Part shown: in pieces, positions 6,526-15,370 of the stretch | Position numbering within the stretch: position 1 is the first letter of the stretch | Layout of the letters: each line of letters opens with the position of its first letter | Assembly: GCA_003022005.1 (NCBI GenBank) | Contig: PXRQ01000123.1 | Coordinates: 5,517 to 32,509 of the forward strand | Origin: Halobacteriales archaeon QS_5_70_15 | GTDB taxonomy: Archaea > Halobacteriota > Halobacteria > Halobacteriales > Haloarculaceae | DNA length: 26,993 nucleotides | Direction of reading: 5' to 3' | Notes under the pieces: model-generated | Told to the model about the DNA's origin: nothing | The model's database searches: none | What the model saw: only the letters and a program-made list of their open reading frames with translations | Made by a program: the position numbers and the translations under genes

Positions 6526-8321
6526 TCAGGTCGGGCGGCAGAACGCCATTGCCTCGCGGACCGCCTCCCCCGAGCCGATGAGCGTGATCCGGTCGCCCTC
6601 CTGGAGCGTGAACCCGGCCTCGGGGACCTCGGTGTTCCCGTTCCGGGAGACCAGCGCGATGAGACAGCGGTCGGGCAGTTCGGGGCCGACCTCCCGGACG
6701 GTCCGGCCGACGAGTTCCTCGTTGGTCACCTCGACCTCCTGGACGTCGCCGGACTCGCCGACCTCGCTGAACCAGCGGGTGAGCGCCGGCCGCTCGATGG
6801 CGTTGTCGATGGCCTGTGCGGTCGCGAGCGCCGAGGAGATGGTCCGCACCCCGAGGTCCTCGAACGCCTCGACGTTGTCAGGTTCGCGTCGTCGTCGCCG
6901 GTGGCCGCCACGACGATGCGGGCGTTGTCCGCGCCCGCCGAGCGCAGCACGTCGGTGTCGGTCCCGTCGCCGATGTGGGCCGTGTGGCCCTCGTTTCGGA
7001 CGGTCTCGACCTGCGTCTCGTCGTTCTCCACGATGACGACGTTCTCTCCCCGTTTCTCGAGGCGGTCGGCGAGCGCGCGGCCCACTTGTCCGCCCCCTAC
7101 GACTATTACACGCATTGGTATCACGTCGAGCAGTTCCGCGATGTAACGGGCGAACCCGCCCTCGAAGACGACCGTCGCCAGGATGACCAGGAACACCGTC
7201 CCGACGAGGAGGTTCGCGGCCTCGGTCATCCCCTGGTTGGCGAACTCGACCGCGAACAGCGTCGCCACCGAGGCGGGAATGATCCCCCGCGGGCCGACGA
7301 AGCTCATGAACAGCCGCTCGCCGAGGGTGAACCGCCCCCCGAGCGTCGAGAGGAGCACCAGCACGGGCCGGATGAGCAGCGCGACCGCGACCACGACGAC
7401 CAGCCCGCCCACCCCGAGCGCGGCGAGGTCCTCGAACCGGAGCAGCGCGGCGAGCGCGATGAACACGAACGACAGCACCAGCAGGGTGATGTCACCCTTG
7501 AACGAGGTGATCTCCTCCTCGTACGGCACGTCGAGGTTCCCGAGCAGCATGCCCGCGACGGCGACGGCCGCCACGCCCGCCTCGCTGGCGATGGTGTCGG
7601 CGGCGCCGAACGCGACCAGCGCCCCCGCGAGCACGAGCAACCGGGCGTTCTGCGGGGCGTTCCCCGGCGACAGGTCGATGTACAGCAGCAGGTAGTAGGC
7701 CAGGAGGGCGACGGCGATGCCCACGATCAGACCGGTCCCGAGCCGGAGCACGAACTCCTCCAGGAACACCGCCGGGGTCGCCTCCCCGACCGTCACCACC
7801 TCGAAGACGACGACCGCGAGTATCGCGGCGGTCACGTCGTTGACGATGCCCTCGGTTTCCAGGGCGGCCTCGACCCGGTCCCGGACGGGGACGACCTCGA
7901 GGATCGGCGTGACGACCGTCGGCCCGGTCGCCACGAGCAGCGCCCCGATCAGGAACGAGATGTCCCAGTCGGCACCGAGCGCGAACCTGACCGCGACGGC
8001 CGTCGCGACGAGCGCAATGGCCGCACCCAGAGTGACCAGCCGGATGGTCTCGCTCGGGGTCTCCCGGAGCTTCTCCAGCTTGAGGTGGAACGCCCCCTCG
8101 AAAACGATGATGGCGACCGAGAGCCCGACGATCGCGGGCAGCGCGTCGCCGAACGACGACTGGGTGACCACGCCGAGCCCCTCCGGTCCGAGCGCGATGC
8201 CGGCCGCGATGAGGAAGATGATACTGGGGACCTCGAACCGGTCCGAGAGGATCTGCGCGCCGACCCCCAGACCGATGATGGCCGCCACCAGCGGGATCAG
8301 GTACGTCGCGCTGGCCGCCAC
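6526..8321 (-). pseudogene. Kef/CPA2-type cation:proton antiporter with TrkA domain, frameshifted
   Basis: This is a membrane antiporter exchanging Na+ or K+ for protons, with a cytoplasmic nucleotide-sensing tail. About 390 residues form many hydrophobic helices (AAIIGLGVGAQILSDR; SIIFLIAAGIALGPEG; ATGPTVVTPIL; VGPRGIIPASVATLF). A TrkA-N domain follows, starting MRVIVVGGGQVGRALADRL, then a TrkA-C domain ending AFCRPT. Around 6880-6885 the frame breaks: ATGDDDANL is followed directly, in another frame, by DNVEAFEDLGVRTISS. About 20 residues that normally lie between (end of TrkA-N) are missing, so this looks like a deletion of some 60-70 bases. The GTG at 8321 is preferred over the ATG at 8360 because GGAGGTG stands 6 bases before it and the first helix starts soon after. 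Confidence 0.8.
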
Positions 8322-8512
8322 GGGGACACCTCCATCGCGTCTGGGTGACGGTGTCCCCATTCATAAATGGCATCACTCCCGACGGGGGGTCGTCCCCGTC
8401 CCCGGACGGTCGGGCCGGCCGCACTTATCGGGTCGATCCATCGTCCCCGACCGAACGGCCGTCGGTCGGGTCGTGGACTCCCTCGCCCCGTCGACACGGA
8501 CCGCCCGGGCGG

Positions 8513-9427
8513 CTACTCCTCGCGGGTGTCCAGGTAGCGGAGTATCCCGCGGACGTCCATCTCGGCCACCGCGCGCGCCCGGTCCTCGCTCCAGGCCGCC
8601 GCGAGATCGGGGTCGGTTCCCTCGACGAACCGCTCGATCACGGCCTCGTCGTCGCCGAGCCGCTCGCGGCGCTCCTCGACGAGTTCGGCGAACTCGGCGA
8701 GCGCCCGCTCGTGTTCCTCGAGCCGGTCGGCGGTCGGGCGTGGCCCGTAGTGGGAGTAACAGAGGACGTCGGGGTCGAGAGCGGCGATGGTTCGCGTGTC
8801 CGCGACGGCCTGGGGAACGTCGAAGTTCGGCGGTGGGGTCGTCGGTTTCACGGTGTCGAGGTCGGGCACGTAGATGCCGGCGGCGTCGGCGGTGAACACG
8901 GCCCCGTTCGCCGGGTCGTGGTAGACTACCTGGTGCGGGGCGTGGCCGGGGGTGTGGTGGACCGCGAGTTCGTGGTCGCCGAGGTCGATCGCGTCGCCGT
9001 CGGTGACGGTCCGGACCCGCCCCTCGGGGACGGGCTCGGGCTCCGCGTAGTGGCGTATCTGGTCCCCGACCGCCCGTTTCGTTCCCTCCCAGAGCCGCTC
9101 CGGGTCGACGAGGTGCGGCGCGCCGATCTCGTGTATCACCACCTCGGCGTTCGGACAGGCCTCGGCGAGGTAACCCGCCCCGCCCGCGTGGTCGAGGTGG
9201 ACGTGCGTCAGCGCGACGTACGACACCTCCTCGGGGTCGATGCCGACCGACGCCATCGCGTCGACGATTGGTTCCCACCCGGTGCCGATGCCGGTCTCGA
9301 TCACCGCCGGCTCCTCGGCGTCGAGCAGGTAGACCGAACTGTACCCCTCGACCCCGAACATCCCCGTCTCAATATAGTCGAGGTCGGTCGTGCCGTGGCC
9401 GGCTTCGCGGACCTCGCCGGGTTCCAT
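8513..9427 (-). CDS. MBL-fold metallo-hydrolase
   Basis: This 304-residue protein has the metallo-beta-lactamase fold. Metal-binding signatures are visible: THVHLDHAGG (74-83), an HTPGHAPHQV block (third histidine), FTADAAG with the bridging acidic residue, and a late CYSHYGP histidine. This fold hydrolyses thioesters, lactones or phosphoesters. The C-terminal 90 residues are a charged helical extension with LEEHERALAEFAELVEER, similar to MBL proteins annotated as hydroxyacylglutathione hydrolase-like, but no substrate can be assigned. All motif residues are present and the length is normal. The start at ATG 9427 (MEPGEV) leaves a short leader before DLDYIETGMFG, the usual start of homology; a downstream start is possible. 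Confidence 0.85.
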   Translation of the reverse strand: MEPGEVREAGHGTTDLDYIETGMFGVEGYSSVYLLDAEEPAVIETGIGTGWEPIVDAMASVGIDPEEVSYVALTHVHLDHAGGAGYLAEACPNAEVVIHEIGAPHLVDPERLWEGTKRAVGDQIRHYAEPEPVPEGRVRTVTDGDAIDLGDHELAVHHTPGHAPHQVVYHDPANGAVFTADAAGIYVPDLDTVKPTTPPPNFDVPQAVADTRTIAALDPDVLCYSHYGPRPTADRLEEHERALAEFAELVEERRERLGDDEAVIERFVEGTDPDLAAAWSEDRARAVAEMDVRGILRYLDTREE

Positions 9428-9628
9428 GTCCGGTGGTCCCCGGTGGCGGTCTTGAAGCCATCGGGTGCGGGCGAGAACGGGAGCCGGGGGGAGCGACCGC
9501 CGGCCGGGGGCCTTCGAGGTGTGCCGACCGACGAACGCGTCACCCCCGAGCCCTCTCGGCAGCCCCGTACCGAGACCCGCTCACACGCTACCGACACGCC
9601 TAACCTCGGCCGTCGAGAACCGCCGCGC

Positions 9629-10953
<1,325 letters not shown>

Positions 10954-11016
10954 CAGCTCCCCGGGAACCGACCCGGACACGCTTTTGCGCTATCACGTCG
11001 AGGGCCGGCCGCGTCC

Positions 11017-11240
11017 GTGCATCCCACTCGGTTCCCCCGGACCGAGGGCTCGCCGCGCTGTGAGCCGCGCTCGGGGCCCACGTCGCGCTCGACGGTCCGC
11101 CGTGGCTGCTGGCGGTGCTGGCGCCCGCGGCCGACCTCTCGATGCTCGCCTACCTCGCCGGTCCCCGGGTCGGGAGCCTCGGCTACGACCCCGTTCACAC
11201 CGACACCGTTCCGTCCGCGCTCGTGGACTCGGTGACCGGA
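11017..11240 (+). pseudogene. DUF4260 membrane protein remnant
   Basis: The frame containing LDGPPWLLAVLAP, DLSMLAYLAGPRVGSLGYDPVHT (about 11085-11205) matches the core of DUF4260, a small predicted membrane protein of unknown function with a conserved PDLSMLGYLAGPRVGA region. The likely GTG start at 11017 has a CTTTTG box 28-33 bases upstream, but it is in a different frame: one G appears missing in the run at 11046-11048, and a TGA (11061-11063) then interrupts the restored frame. The conserved C-terminal part (usually GYGLKYP-like) is absent before the convergent gene at 11320. It is a fragment as assembled. Confidence 0.55.
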
Positions 11241-11319
11241 CTGGCCCGGACCGATCCGGTCCGTGCGGATTCGGCACCGATCCCGCCGCCCCCCGGAGGC
11301 TTCCCCGCTCGCCGCGCCG

Positions 11320-11646
11320 TCAGTCGGTGTAGGTGTGGATCCGCGCGATCCGGTCGCCCTCGAACCGGAACGTATCGACGAACCCGAACAGCTCCCCGCC
11401 GTCGGTGCGGACCAGTCGCCCCTCGACGGCGACCCGGCCGTCGCCGACGTAGAGCGCCTCGACCAGGTGAGAGGTGTCCGTCATCGGTCGGTCGTCGCGC
11501 ATGAACCGGACGAACGCGTCGGGCCCGTCGATAGTCCGGTCGGGGCGGACGTGCCGGAACCCCTCGGCGAGCAGGTCACCGAGTTCCTCGTACGCCCCCT
11601 CGTCGATGTGTCGGTAGTACGCCCGTGCCAGGGCGGGGCCGTCCAT
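11320..11646 (-). CDS. SnoaL-like / NTF2-fold protein
   Basis: This 108-residue protein has the NTF2-like cone fold of the SnoaL-like family: an N-terminal helix MDGPALARAYYRHIDEGAYEELGDLLAEGF, then strands with HVRPDRTIDGPDAFVRFM, and a final FVDTFRFEGDRIARIHTYTD, the classic ending of this fold. Family members are small ligand-binding proteins or isomerase/dehydratase-like enzymes; no catalytic assignment can be made. Length is normal and the frame is intact. It is convergent with the DUF4260 remnant and divergent from tsr3, with about 98 bases between the starts. Confidence 0.8.
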   Translation of the reverse strand: MDGPALARAYYRHIDEGAYEELGDLLAEGFRHVRPDRTIDGPDAFVRFMRDDRPMTDTSHLVEALYVGDGRVAVEGRLVRTDGGELFGFVDTFRFEGDRIARIHTYTD

Positions 11647-11712
11647 AGTCGCTCTCGGGTCCGGAGACGTATGAACCCCGACCCCGAGTCGGGAGGCGGG
11701 CGGGTCCCGGAC

Positions 11713-11722
11713 GGCTTTTGTC
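11713..11722 (+). promoter_or_regulatory. T-rich promoter box of tsr3
   Basis: GGCTTTTGTC stands 23-32 bases before the GTG at 11745. Near-identical CTTTTG boxes stand at the same distance before the DUF4260 remnant (10982) and the small helical gene (14854), so this appears to be the local form of the TATA element. It argues against the TTG at 11718 as start. Confidence 0.4.
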
Positions 11723-11744
11723 CGCCGGCGGGCTACCGGCGGGC

Positions 11745-12323
11745 GTGGAGCTCCACGTCCGCTACGAGGGCGACGACGACCCGGAGAAGTGCACCGCGCG
11801 CAAGCTCGCGCGGCTCGGCCTCGTCGACCTCCACGGCTCGGCCCGGGCGACGCCGCCCGGTGTCGTGCTCGATCCCTACGCCGAGCGGGCGCTCTCGCCG
11901 GCGGACGCGTCGCCCGCGGCGGGGGACGATAGCGACAGCCGGGACCGGAAGCGGGGGCCGGAGGTCCGCGACCGGCTCGTCGCGCTCGACTGCTCGTGGG
12001 CGACCGCCGAGGCCGAGGCCTTCCGTCTCTCGGGGCCCCACCGGGCGCTCCCGTTCCTCGTCGCGGGCAATCCCGTCAACTACGGCACGCCCTTCCGGCT
12101 CAACACCGCCGAGGCGTTCGCCGGGGCGCTCGTCATCCTCGGGCACCGCGAGCAGGCCGAGGGACTGCTCTCGAAGTTCCGGTGGGGACACACGTTCCTC
12201 GAACTCAACGAGGAGCCGCTCCGGCGGTACGCCGAGGCCGCCGACTCGACGGCGGTCGTCGCGATACAGGAGGAGTACCTCGGCGCCGACGGGTGGGACG
12301 TATGGAGCGGGAGCAGAGAGTAG
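11745..12323 (+). CDS. tsr3: Tsr3-type rRNA aminocarboxypropyltransferase (DUF367)
   Basis: This 192-residue protein matches Tsr3, which transfers the 3-amino-3-carboxypropyl group from S-adenosylmethionine to a pseudouridine-derived base in small-subunit rRNA during ribosome maturation. Visible family blocks are [20 protein letters not shown] at the N-terminus, [63 protein letters not shown], and [21 protein letters not shown]. Between ALSPADA and RDRLVALDC lies a polar insert of about 25 residues ([14 protein letters not shown]) that is usually absent or short. GTG 11745 is chosen because homology starts at once and the promoter box is correctly spaced. A purine-rich GGGAGC/GAGCCGAGA repetitive tract follows the stop. 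Confidence 0.88.
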   Translation: MELHVRYEGDDDPEKCTARKLARLGLVDLHGSARATPPGVVLDPYAERALSPADASPAAGDDSDSRDRKRGPEVRDRLVALDCSWATAEAEAFRLSGPHRALPFLVAGNPVNYGTPFRLNTAEAFAGALVILGHREQAEGLLSKFRWGHTFLELNEEPLRRYAEAADSTAVVAIQEEYLGADGWDVWSGSRE

Positions 12324-12463
12324 TGGGACGGGAGCGAGAGCCGAGAACCGAGACGGGAGCGACCGGGAGCCCGGAGCCGAGCTATCATCACGACGTCCGC
12401 GACGTGTGGCGGGCCGGCGACCTACCGACAGCGGTTTTCGGTCGGGGGGCGACCCGACGTTCG

Positions 12464-12901
12464 ATGGTTCGCGTTCGCGAGCTCTCGCCGGACGACGCGC
12501 CGGAGTTGACCGACCTCTACGGGGAGTACGGGTGGTGGGCCAACCGCGACGTCGAGACGGTCCGTCGTGCGCTGGCCGACACCGAGGTCGCCGTCGGCGT
12601 CGAGGACGGGGACCGGCTCGTGGCCTCGGCACGGGTCCTGACCGACTTCGCGTACTACGCGAACGTCTTCGACGTGGTCGTCGCGGCCGACCGCCGGGGC
12701 GAGGGGGTCGGCGAACGCCTGATGCGGGCGGTCGTCGAGCACCCCGACCTCCGGTCGGTCGCCGGCCTCTCGCTCCTGTGTCGTCGCGGACTCGTTCCCT
12801 TCTACGAGTCCGTCGGGTTCGAACTGTACGACGGCGAGGTCGAGGTCCCGGAGGGCGGGACCGAGGGAGTTGTCCGGATGACCTACCGACGGGAGGGCTG
12901 A
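12464..12901 (+). CDS. GNAT-family N-acetyltransferase
   Basis: This 145-residue protein is a single GNAT domain that would transfer an acyl group from acetyl-CoA to an amine. The acetyl-CoA pyrophosphate-binding motif A is visible as VVAADRRGEGVGERLM (about 80-95, R-G-x-G-x-G type), preceded by the beta-4 strand VLTDFAYYANVFDVVV. The last part LCRRGLVPFYESVGFELYDG is motif B (FYESVGF). The close relatives act on unknown small molecules. ATG 12464 has a GGTTTTCG box about 25-31 bases upstream. The protein looks complete and stands alone. Confidence 0.85.
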   Translation: MVRVRELSPDDAPELTDLYGEYGWWANRDVETVRRALADTEVAVGVEDGDRLVASARVLTDFAYYANVFDVVVAADRRGEGVGERLMRAVVEHPDLRSVAGLSLLCRRGLVPFYESVGFELYDGEVEVPEGGTEGVVRMTYRREG

Positions 12902-12992
12902 CAGGTATTGGCGGCCCGTGCGAACGCCGTGACGGGCTACCGGCGACCGCCAGGAGTCGGCGGCCACCCGTGGTCGACCGCGACGTTCCGTC

Positions 12993-13343
12993 TCACTCGC
13001 CGTGCGCGGGCGGGGACGGTTCCCCGATCACGATGGCGCCGACCTCGCGGGCGTAGACGTCCATCTCGGCACCCTTCTCGGAGTACCGCGTCCCGGCGAC
13101 GGAGAGGAGGCCGGCCTCCTGGAGCCTCGAGAGGTGGTAGCAGACGTTCTGGAGGGAGGTCGCGACGCGGTCGGCGATCCCGGTCGCGGTGGCCGGTTCG
13201 CCGTCCATCTCGGAGAGGATCGACTGGGCGGTCTCGGACCCGAGGGCCTCGACCGTCGGTCCCGCATCGTCCGCCGGGAGATACCGGACGTCGGGCTCCG
13301 GTTCGGCGAACTCGTTCGGACTCGGACGCTCTATCGTCGACAT
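12993..13343 (-). CDS. Winged-helix transcriptional regulator (ArsR-like)
   Basis: This 116-residue protein has one winged helix-turn-helix of the haloarchaeal ArsR/HTH_20 type: LGSETAQSILSEMDGEPATATGIADRVATSLQNVCYHLSRLQEAGLLSV, with SLQNVCYHLSRLQ as recognition helix (about 62-75), followed by the wing GTRYSEKGAEMDVYA. The ending VYAREVGAIVIGE is typical of a large haloarchaeal family that often ends this way. No metal-binding cysteine pair is present, so metal sensing is unlikely. The gene stands alone, so its target is unknown and autoregulation is only a possibility. Confidence 0.82.
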   Translation of the reverse strand: MSTIERPSPNEFAEPEPDVRYLPADDAGPTVEALGSETAQSILSEMDGEPATATGIADRVATSLQNVCYHLSRLQEAGLLSVAGTRYSEKGAEMDVYAREVGAIVIGEPSPPAHGE

Positions 13344-13719
13344 CGTCGGTCCGACGTACTACCCGGAGGGGGAACAGCTGTATGCCGAAGCGGTTCGGTA
13401 TTGCCGTCGGCACCGCCCGACCGGTACGCGCCGACCGTTCGACGGCCGTCGCAACGGGAAGTCAGCGGTGATGGCTGACTGGAGCCGGACGGGTACGCGT
13501 TCGTCGATGGATCCGTCTCGGCGACGCCCGGATCCACGGCCGAAACGATGCCGTCGACGGCACGTTTCGCGCCGAGGCCGTCGGCCCCTCTCCGACCGCC
13601 CCGAGGGACCCGCGTCCGGTTCGGGACAGCGGTCTGTCCGGGGGGTGCCGGTTCCGACGGCGGATCGCCGCGCCGGCATCCCCTTGCACGGTCCCGCGGG
13701 GTGGCGGTCGGGGCGTCCG
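13344..13719. other. Intergenic region without recognised gene
   Basis: This 376-base stretch separates the winged-helix gene start from the 3' end of the enolase-like gene. The open frames in it are Arg/Pro/Ser-rich and lack haloarchaeal acidic composition, so I consider them noise. No repeat shared with the rest of the window, RNA gene or clear hairpin was found beyond short GC palindromes such as GCCGTCGACGGC at 13549-13560. Confidence 0.5.
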
Positions 13720-14769
13720 TCAGCCCCAGGAGAGCCCGACAGGATCGGTGATCTCCAGCGGACTCCCCGCGAGGTCGCCCGGGGGGTCGGCCTCGTTGTA
13801 GTCCGAGGGAGCGACGTCGTTCGGGGTGTCGGGGTAGAACAGCGAGGCGAGGACCTGCAGGTGGCTCCGCCCGGGCCCGAGTTCGTACTGACCGCCGCCG
13901 TACAGCGAGACGTCCCGGTCGAGGCAGTGCTCGATACAGTCGAGCAGCGACTCGACGGTGCCGAACCGCGAGGGCTTGACGTTGAGCCACTGCGGCTCCA
14001 CGGGGAGGGCCTCGACGTCGGGGACCCCGTGGATCGGGGCGTCCCACGAGAGCCGGTCGGCCTCGGGTTCGAGTATCGGGCGGGTCTCGTCGGTCCAGCG
14101 GGCGTCCTCGATCACGGCGTCGGGGAACGACTCGACGGTCAGGCGGTAGAGGTCGGGATCCGCGGGGACGTCGACGGTCGTCCCCTCGTAGAACCCCTTG
14201 AGATCGGCGATCCGGACCCGTCCGGTGCCGGCGAGGTCGGCGAACAGCCCCTCGTCCCAGTCGGGTTCGGGATCGAGTTTGAACTCCGCCTCCGGGTCGA
14301 CGCCGAGCAGCGTCTCGATCCGGTCCATCGACTCGACCCGCGTGCTGACGACGAACCGCACCGGGTCGTAGTCGCGTCCGAGCGCCGCCCCGAGGGTCGT
14401 GTCGGCCTGTCGGAGCGCGAGGTCGAGCGCCGCGCTCTCGACCGTCCACCGGCGGTAGTTCCGGGAGGTCTCGCGTTCGGGCGGTTCGGGCCAGAGCTCC
14501 ATCCCGCCGAGGTGGTCCGCGAACTCCCCGAACGTCCACTCGCCGGCGAAGACACCGTCGAACGCCCCGGCGTCCTCGGCCGCGACGAACGCGTCGTGGT
14601 CCTCGACCTCGTAGGTGACGTCCTCGCCGGCGCCCGTGGCTCCGAGCCCGTGGAGTCGCAGTTCGGTCGTCGCGCGGGTGAACTCGGGCCTCGGGGAACG
14701 CTCGTGTCGACGGTGGTCGTGCCCCTCGACGACGAGCGACAGGTCGGCGAGGCGGTCGTAGAGGCTCAT
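13720..14769 (-). CDS. Enolase-superfamily protein (muconate-cycloisomerase/OSB-synthase-like)
   Basis: This 349-residue protein has the enolase-superfamily arrangement: an N-terminal capping region and a C-terminal TIM barrel. Candidate catalytic residues by position are Lys164 in EFKLD, metal ligands Asp189 (ADLKG), Glu221 (IEDARW) and Asp243 (LSWDAP), and Lys265 in LNVKPSRFGT, the order seen in the MLE subgroup. Such enzymes abstract a proton alpha to a carboxylate. The family is widespread in haloarchaea without assigned substrate. The open frame extends upstream to 14841, but ATG 14769 is chosen because MSLYDRLADL begins the homology. It is divergent from the small helical gene at 14883. 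It looks intact. Confidence 0.8.
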   Translation of the reverse strand: MSLYDRLADLSLVVEGHDHRRHERSPRPEFTRATTELRLHGLGATGAGEDVTYEVEDHDAFVAAEDAGAFDGVFAGEWTFGEFADHLGGMELWPEPPERETSRNYRRWTVESAALDLALRQADTTLGAALGRDYDPVRFVVSTRVESMDRIETLLGVDPEAEFKLDPEPDWDEGLFADLAGTGRVRIADLKGFYEGTTVDVPADPDLYRLTVESFPDAVIEDARWTDETRPILEPEADRLSWDAPIHGVPDVEALPVEPQWLNVKPSRFGTVESLLDCIEHCLDRDVSLYGGGQYELGPGRSHLQVLASLFYPDTPNDVAPSDYNEADPPGDLAGSPLEITDPVGLSWG

Positions 14770-14850
14770 GTGCGGGACAGCCCGCGGGCATGCATAAGGG
14801 TGTCCGACTCCCCCGCGGCGACCGCCCGCCACGCGGCGCACGGCCCCGCA

Positions 14851-14862
14851 ACGCTTTTGCGC
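14851..14862 (+). promoter_or_regulatory. T-rich promoter box of the small helical gene
   Basis: ACGCTTTTGCGC lies 21-32 bases before ATG 14883. The same 12-base sequence occurs at 10979-10990 before the DUF4260 remnant, at nearly the same distance from its start. Confidence 0.4.
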
Positions 14863-14882
14863 GCCCGTACGAAGCGCCGGAT

Positions 14883-15152
14883 ATGAGCCGCGAACACCTC
14901 GCGACGGCGAGTGACCTGGCCGCCGACGCCGCCGATCGGACGAGCGGCGAGCCCGCGGAACGGCTCGCCGCGTTCGCCGACCGCCTCGACCGGATGTCGA
15001 CCGCCGACCGGGACCCGGACCACGGTCGGCTGGCGACCGTCCTGCTGAAACTCGACGGGATCGCCGGCGAGGTCGACGAGGACGTCGCGGCGACGATCCA
15101 GGAGGCCCGCGAACACGTCACCGAGTTCCGGAAGACCGTCGAGGGCGTCTGA
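14883..15152 (+). CDS. Small helical conserved haloarchaeal protein
   Basis: This 89-residue acidic protein is predicted to be almost wholly helical: ADAADRTSGEPAERLAAFADRLDRM, a short loop with DRDPDHGRLA, then LLKLDGIAGEVDEDVAATIQEAREHVTEFRKTVEGV. It has no signal peptide, membrane segment or cysteine. It resembles small haloarchaeal conserved proteins of unknown function that form helical bundles; no function is proposed. The ATG fits the promoter box spacing. Its TGA (15150-15152) overlaps the first base of the 81-bp repeat element, so that element forms its immediate 3' region. Confidence 0.72.
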   Translation: MSREHLATASDLAADAADRTSGEPAERLAAFADRLDRMSTADRDPDHGRLATVLLKLDGIAGEVDEDVAATIQEAREHVTEFRKTVEGV

Positions 15153-15232
15153 TACGGTCGTGCGTAACGATGTACCGATGATCGTCGATCCCCAGCGGGC
15201 GATCATCGGTAACGGACTACGCACGACCGTAT
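15152..15232 (+). repeat. 81-bp inverted-repeat element, copy B
   Basis: The ends are ATACGGTCGTGCGT (15152-15165) and its exact complement (15219-15232), identical to copy A at 449-529. AACGATGTACCG follows the left arm in both copies. The centre contains a second perfect 11-bp stem, ACCGATGATCG with CGATCATCGGT, around a 14-base loop. Compared with copy A the stem bases differ but remain paired, with no change of total length. It starts on the last base of the upstream gene's stop codon, a position suited to a transcript-end structure. Confidence 0.85.
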
Positions 15233-15370
15233 GACACACCGAACGTTTGCACGCTCGGTGCTCGCTCCGCTCGCGCGGATGCTCCTAGTGGGCATACCGG
15301 GAGAGAGGACGACTCGATCACCTATCGAACGGACGGAACCCCGATGGCCGGGGCCCTCCGCCGAACGGTC

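Noticed and set aside
8322..8360. ATG at 8360 as the antiporter start
   Set aside because: The added 13 residues are Arg/Pro-rich and lie before a well-placed GGAGGTG and GTG at 8321; the upstream start remains possible but less likely.
8345..9628. Plus-strand open frame across the MBL hydrolase gene
   Set aside because: It is antisense to a clear metallo-hydrolase with all metal motifs; only the part from 9629 (start of serS) is coding.
13331..15121. 596-codon minus-strand open frame over the enolase-like gene
   Set aside because: Arg-rich translation; the enolase-like protein in the other minus-strand frame carries the conserved residues.
15233..15370. Possible small gene after repeat copy B
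   Set aside because: Frames starting here run antisense into the ornithine cyclodeaminase gene and have no acidic coding composition.
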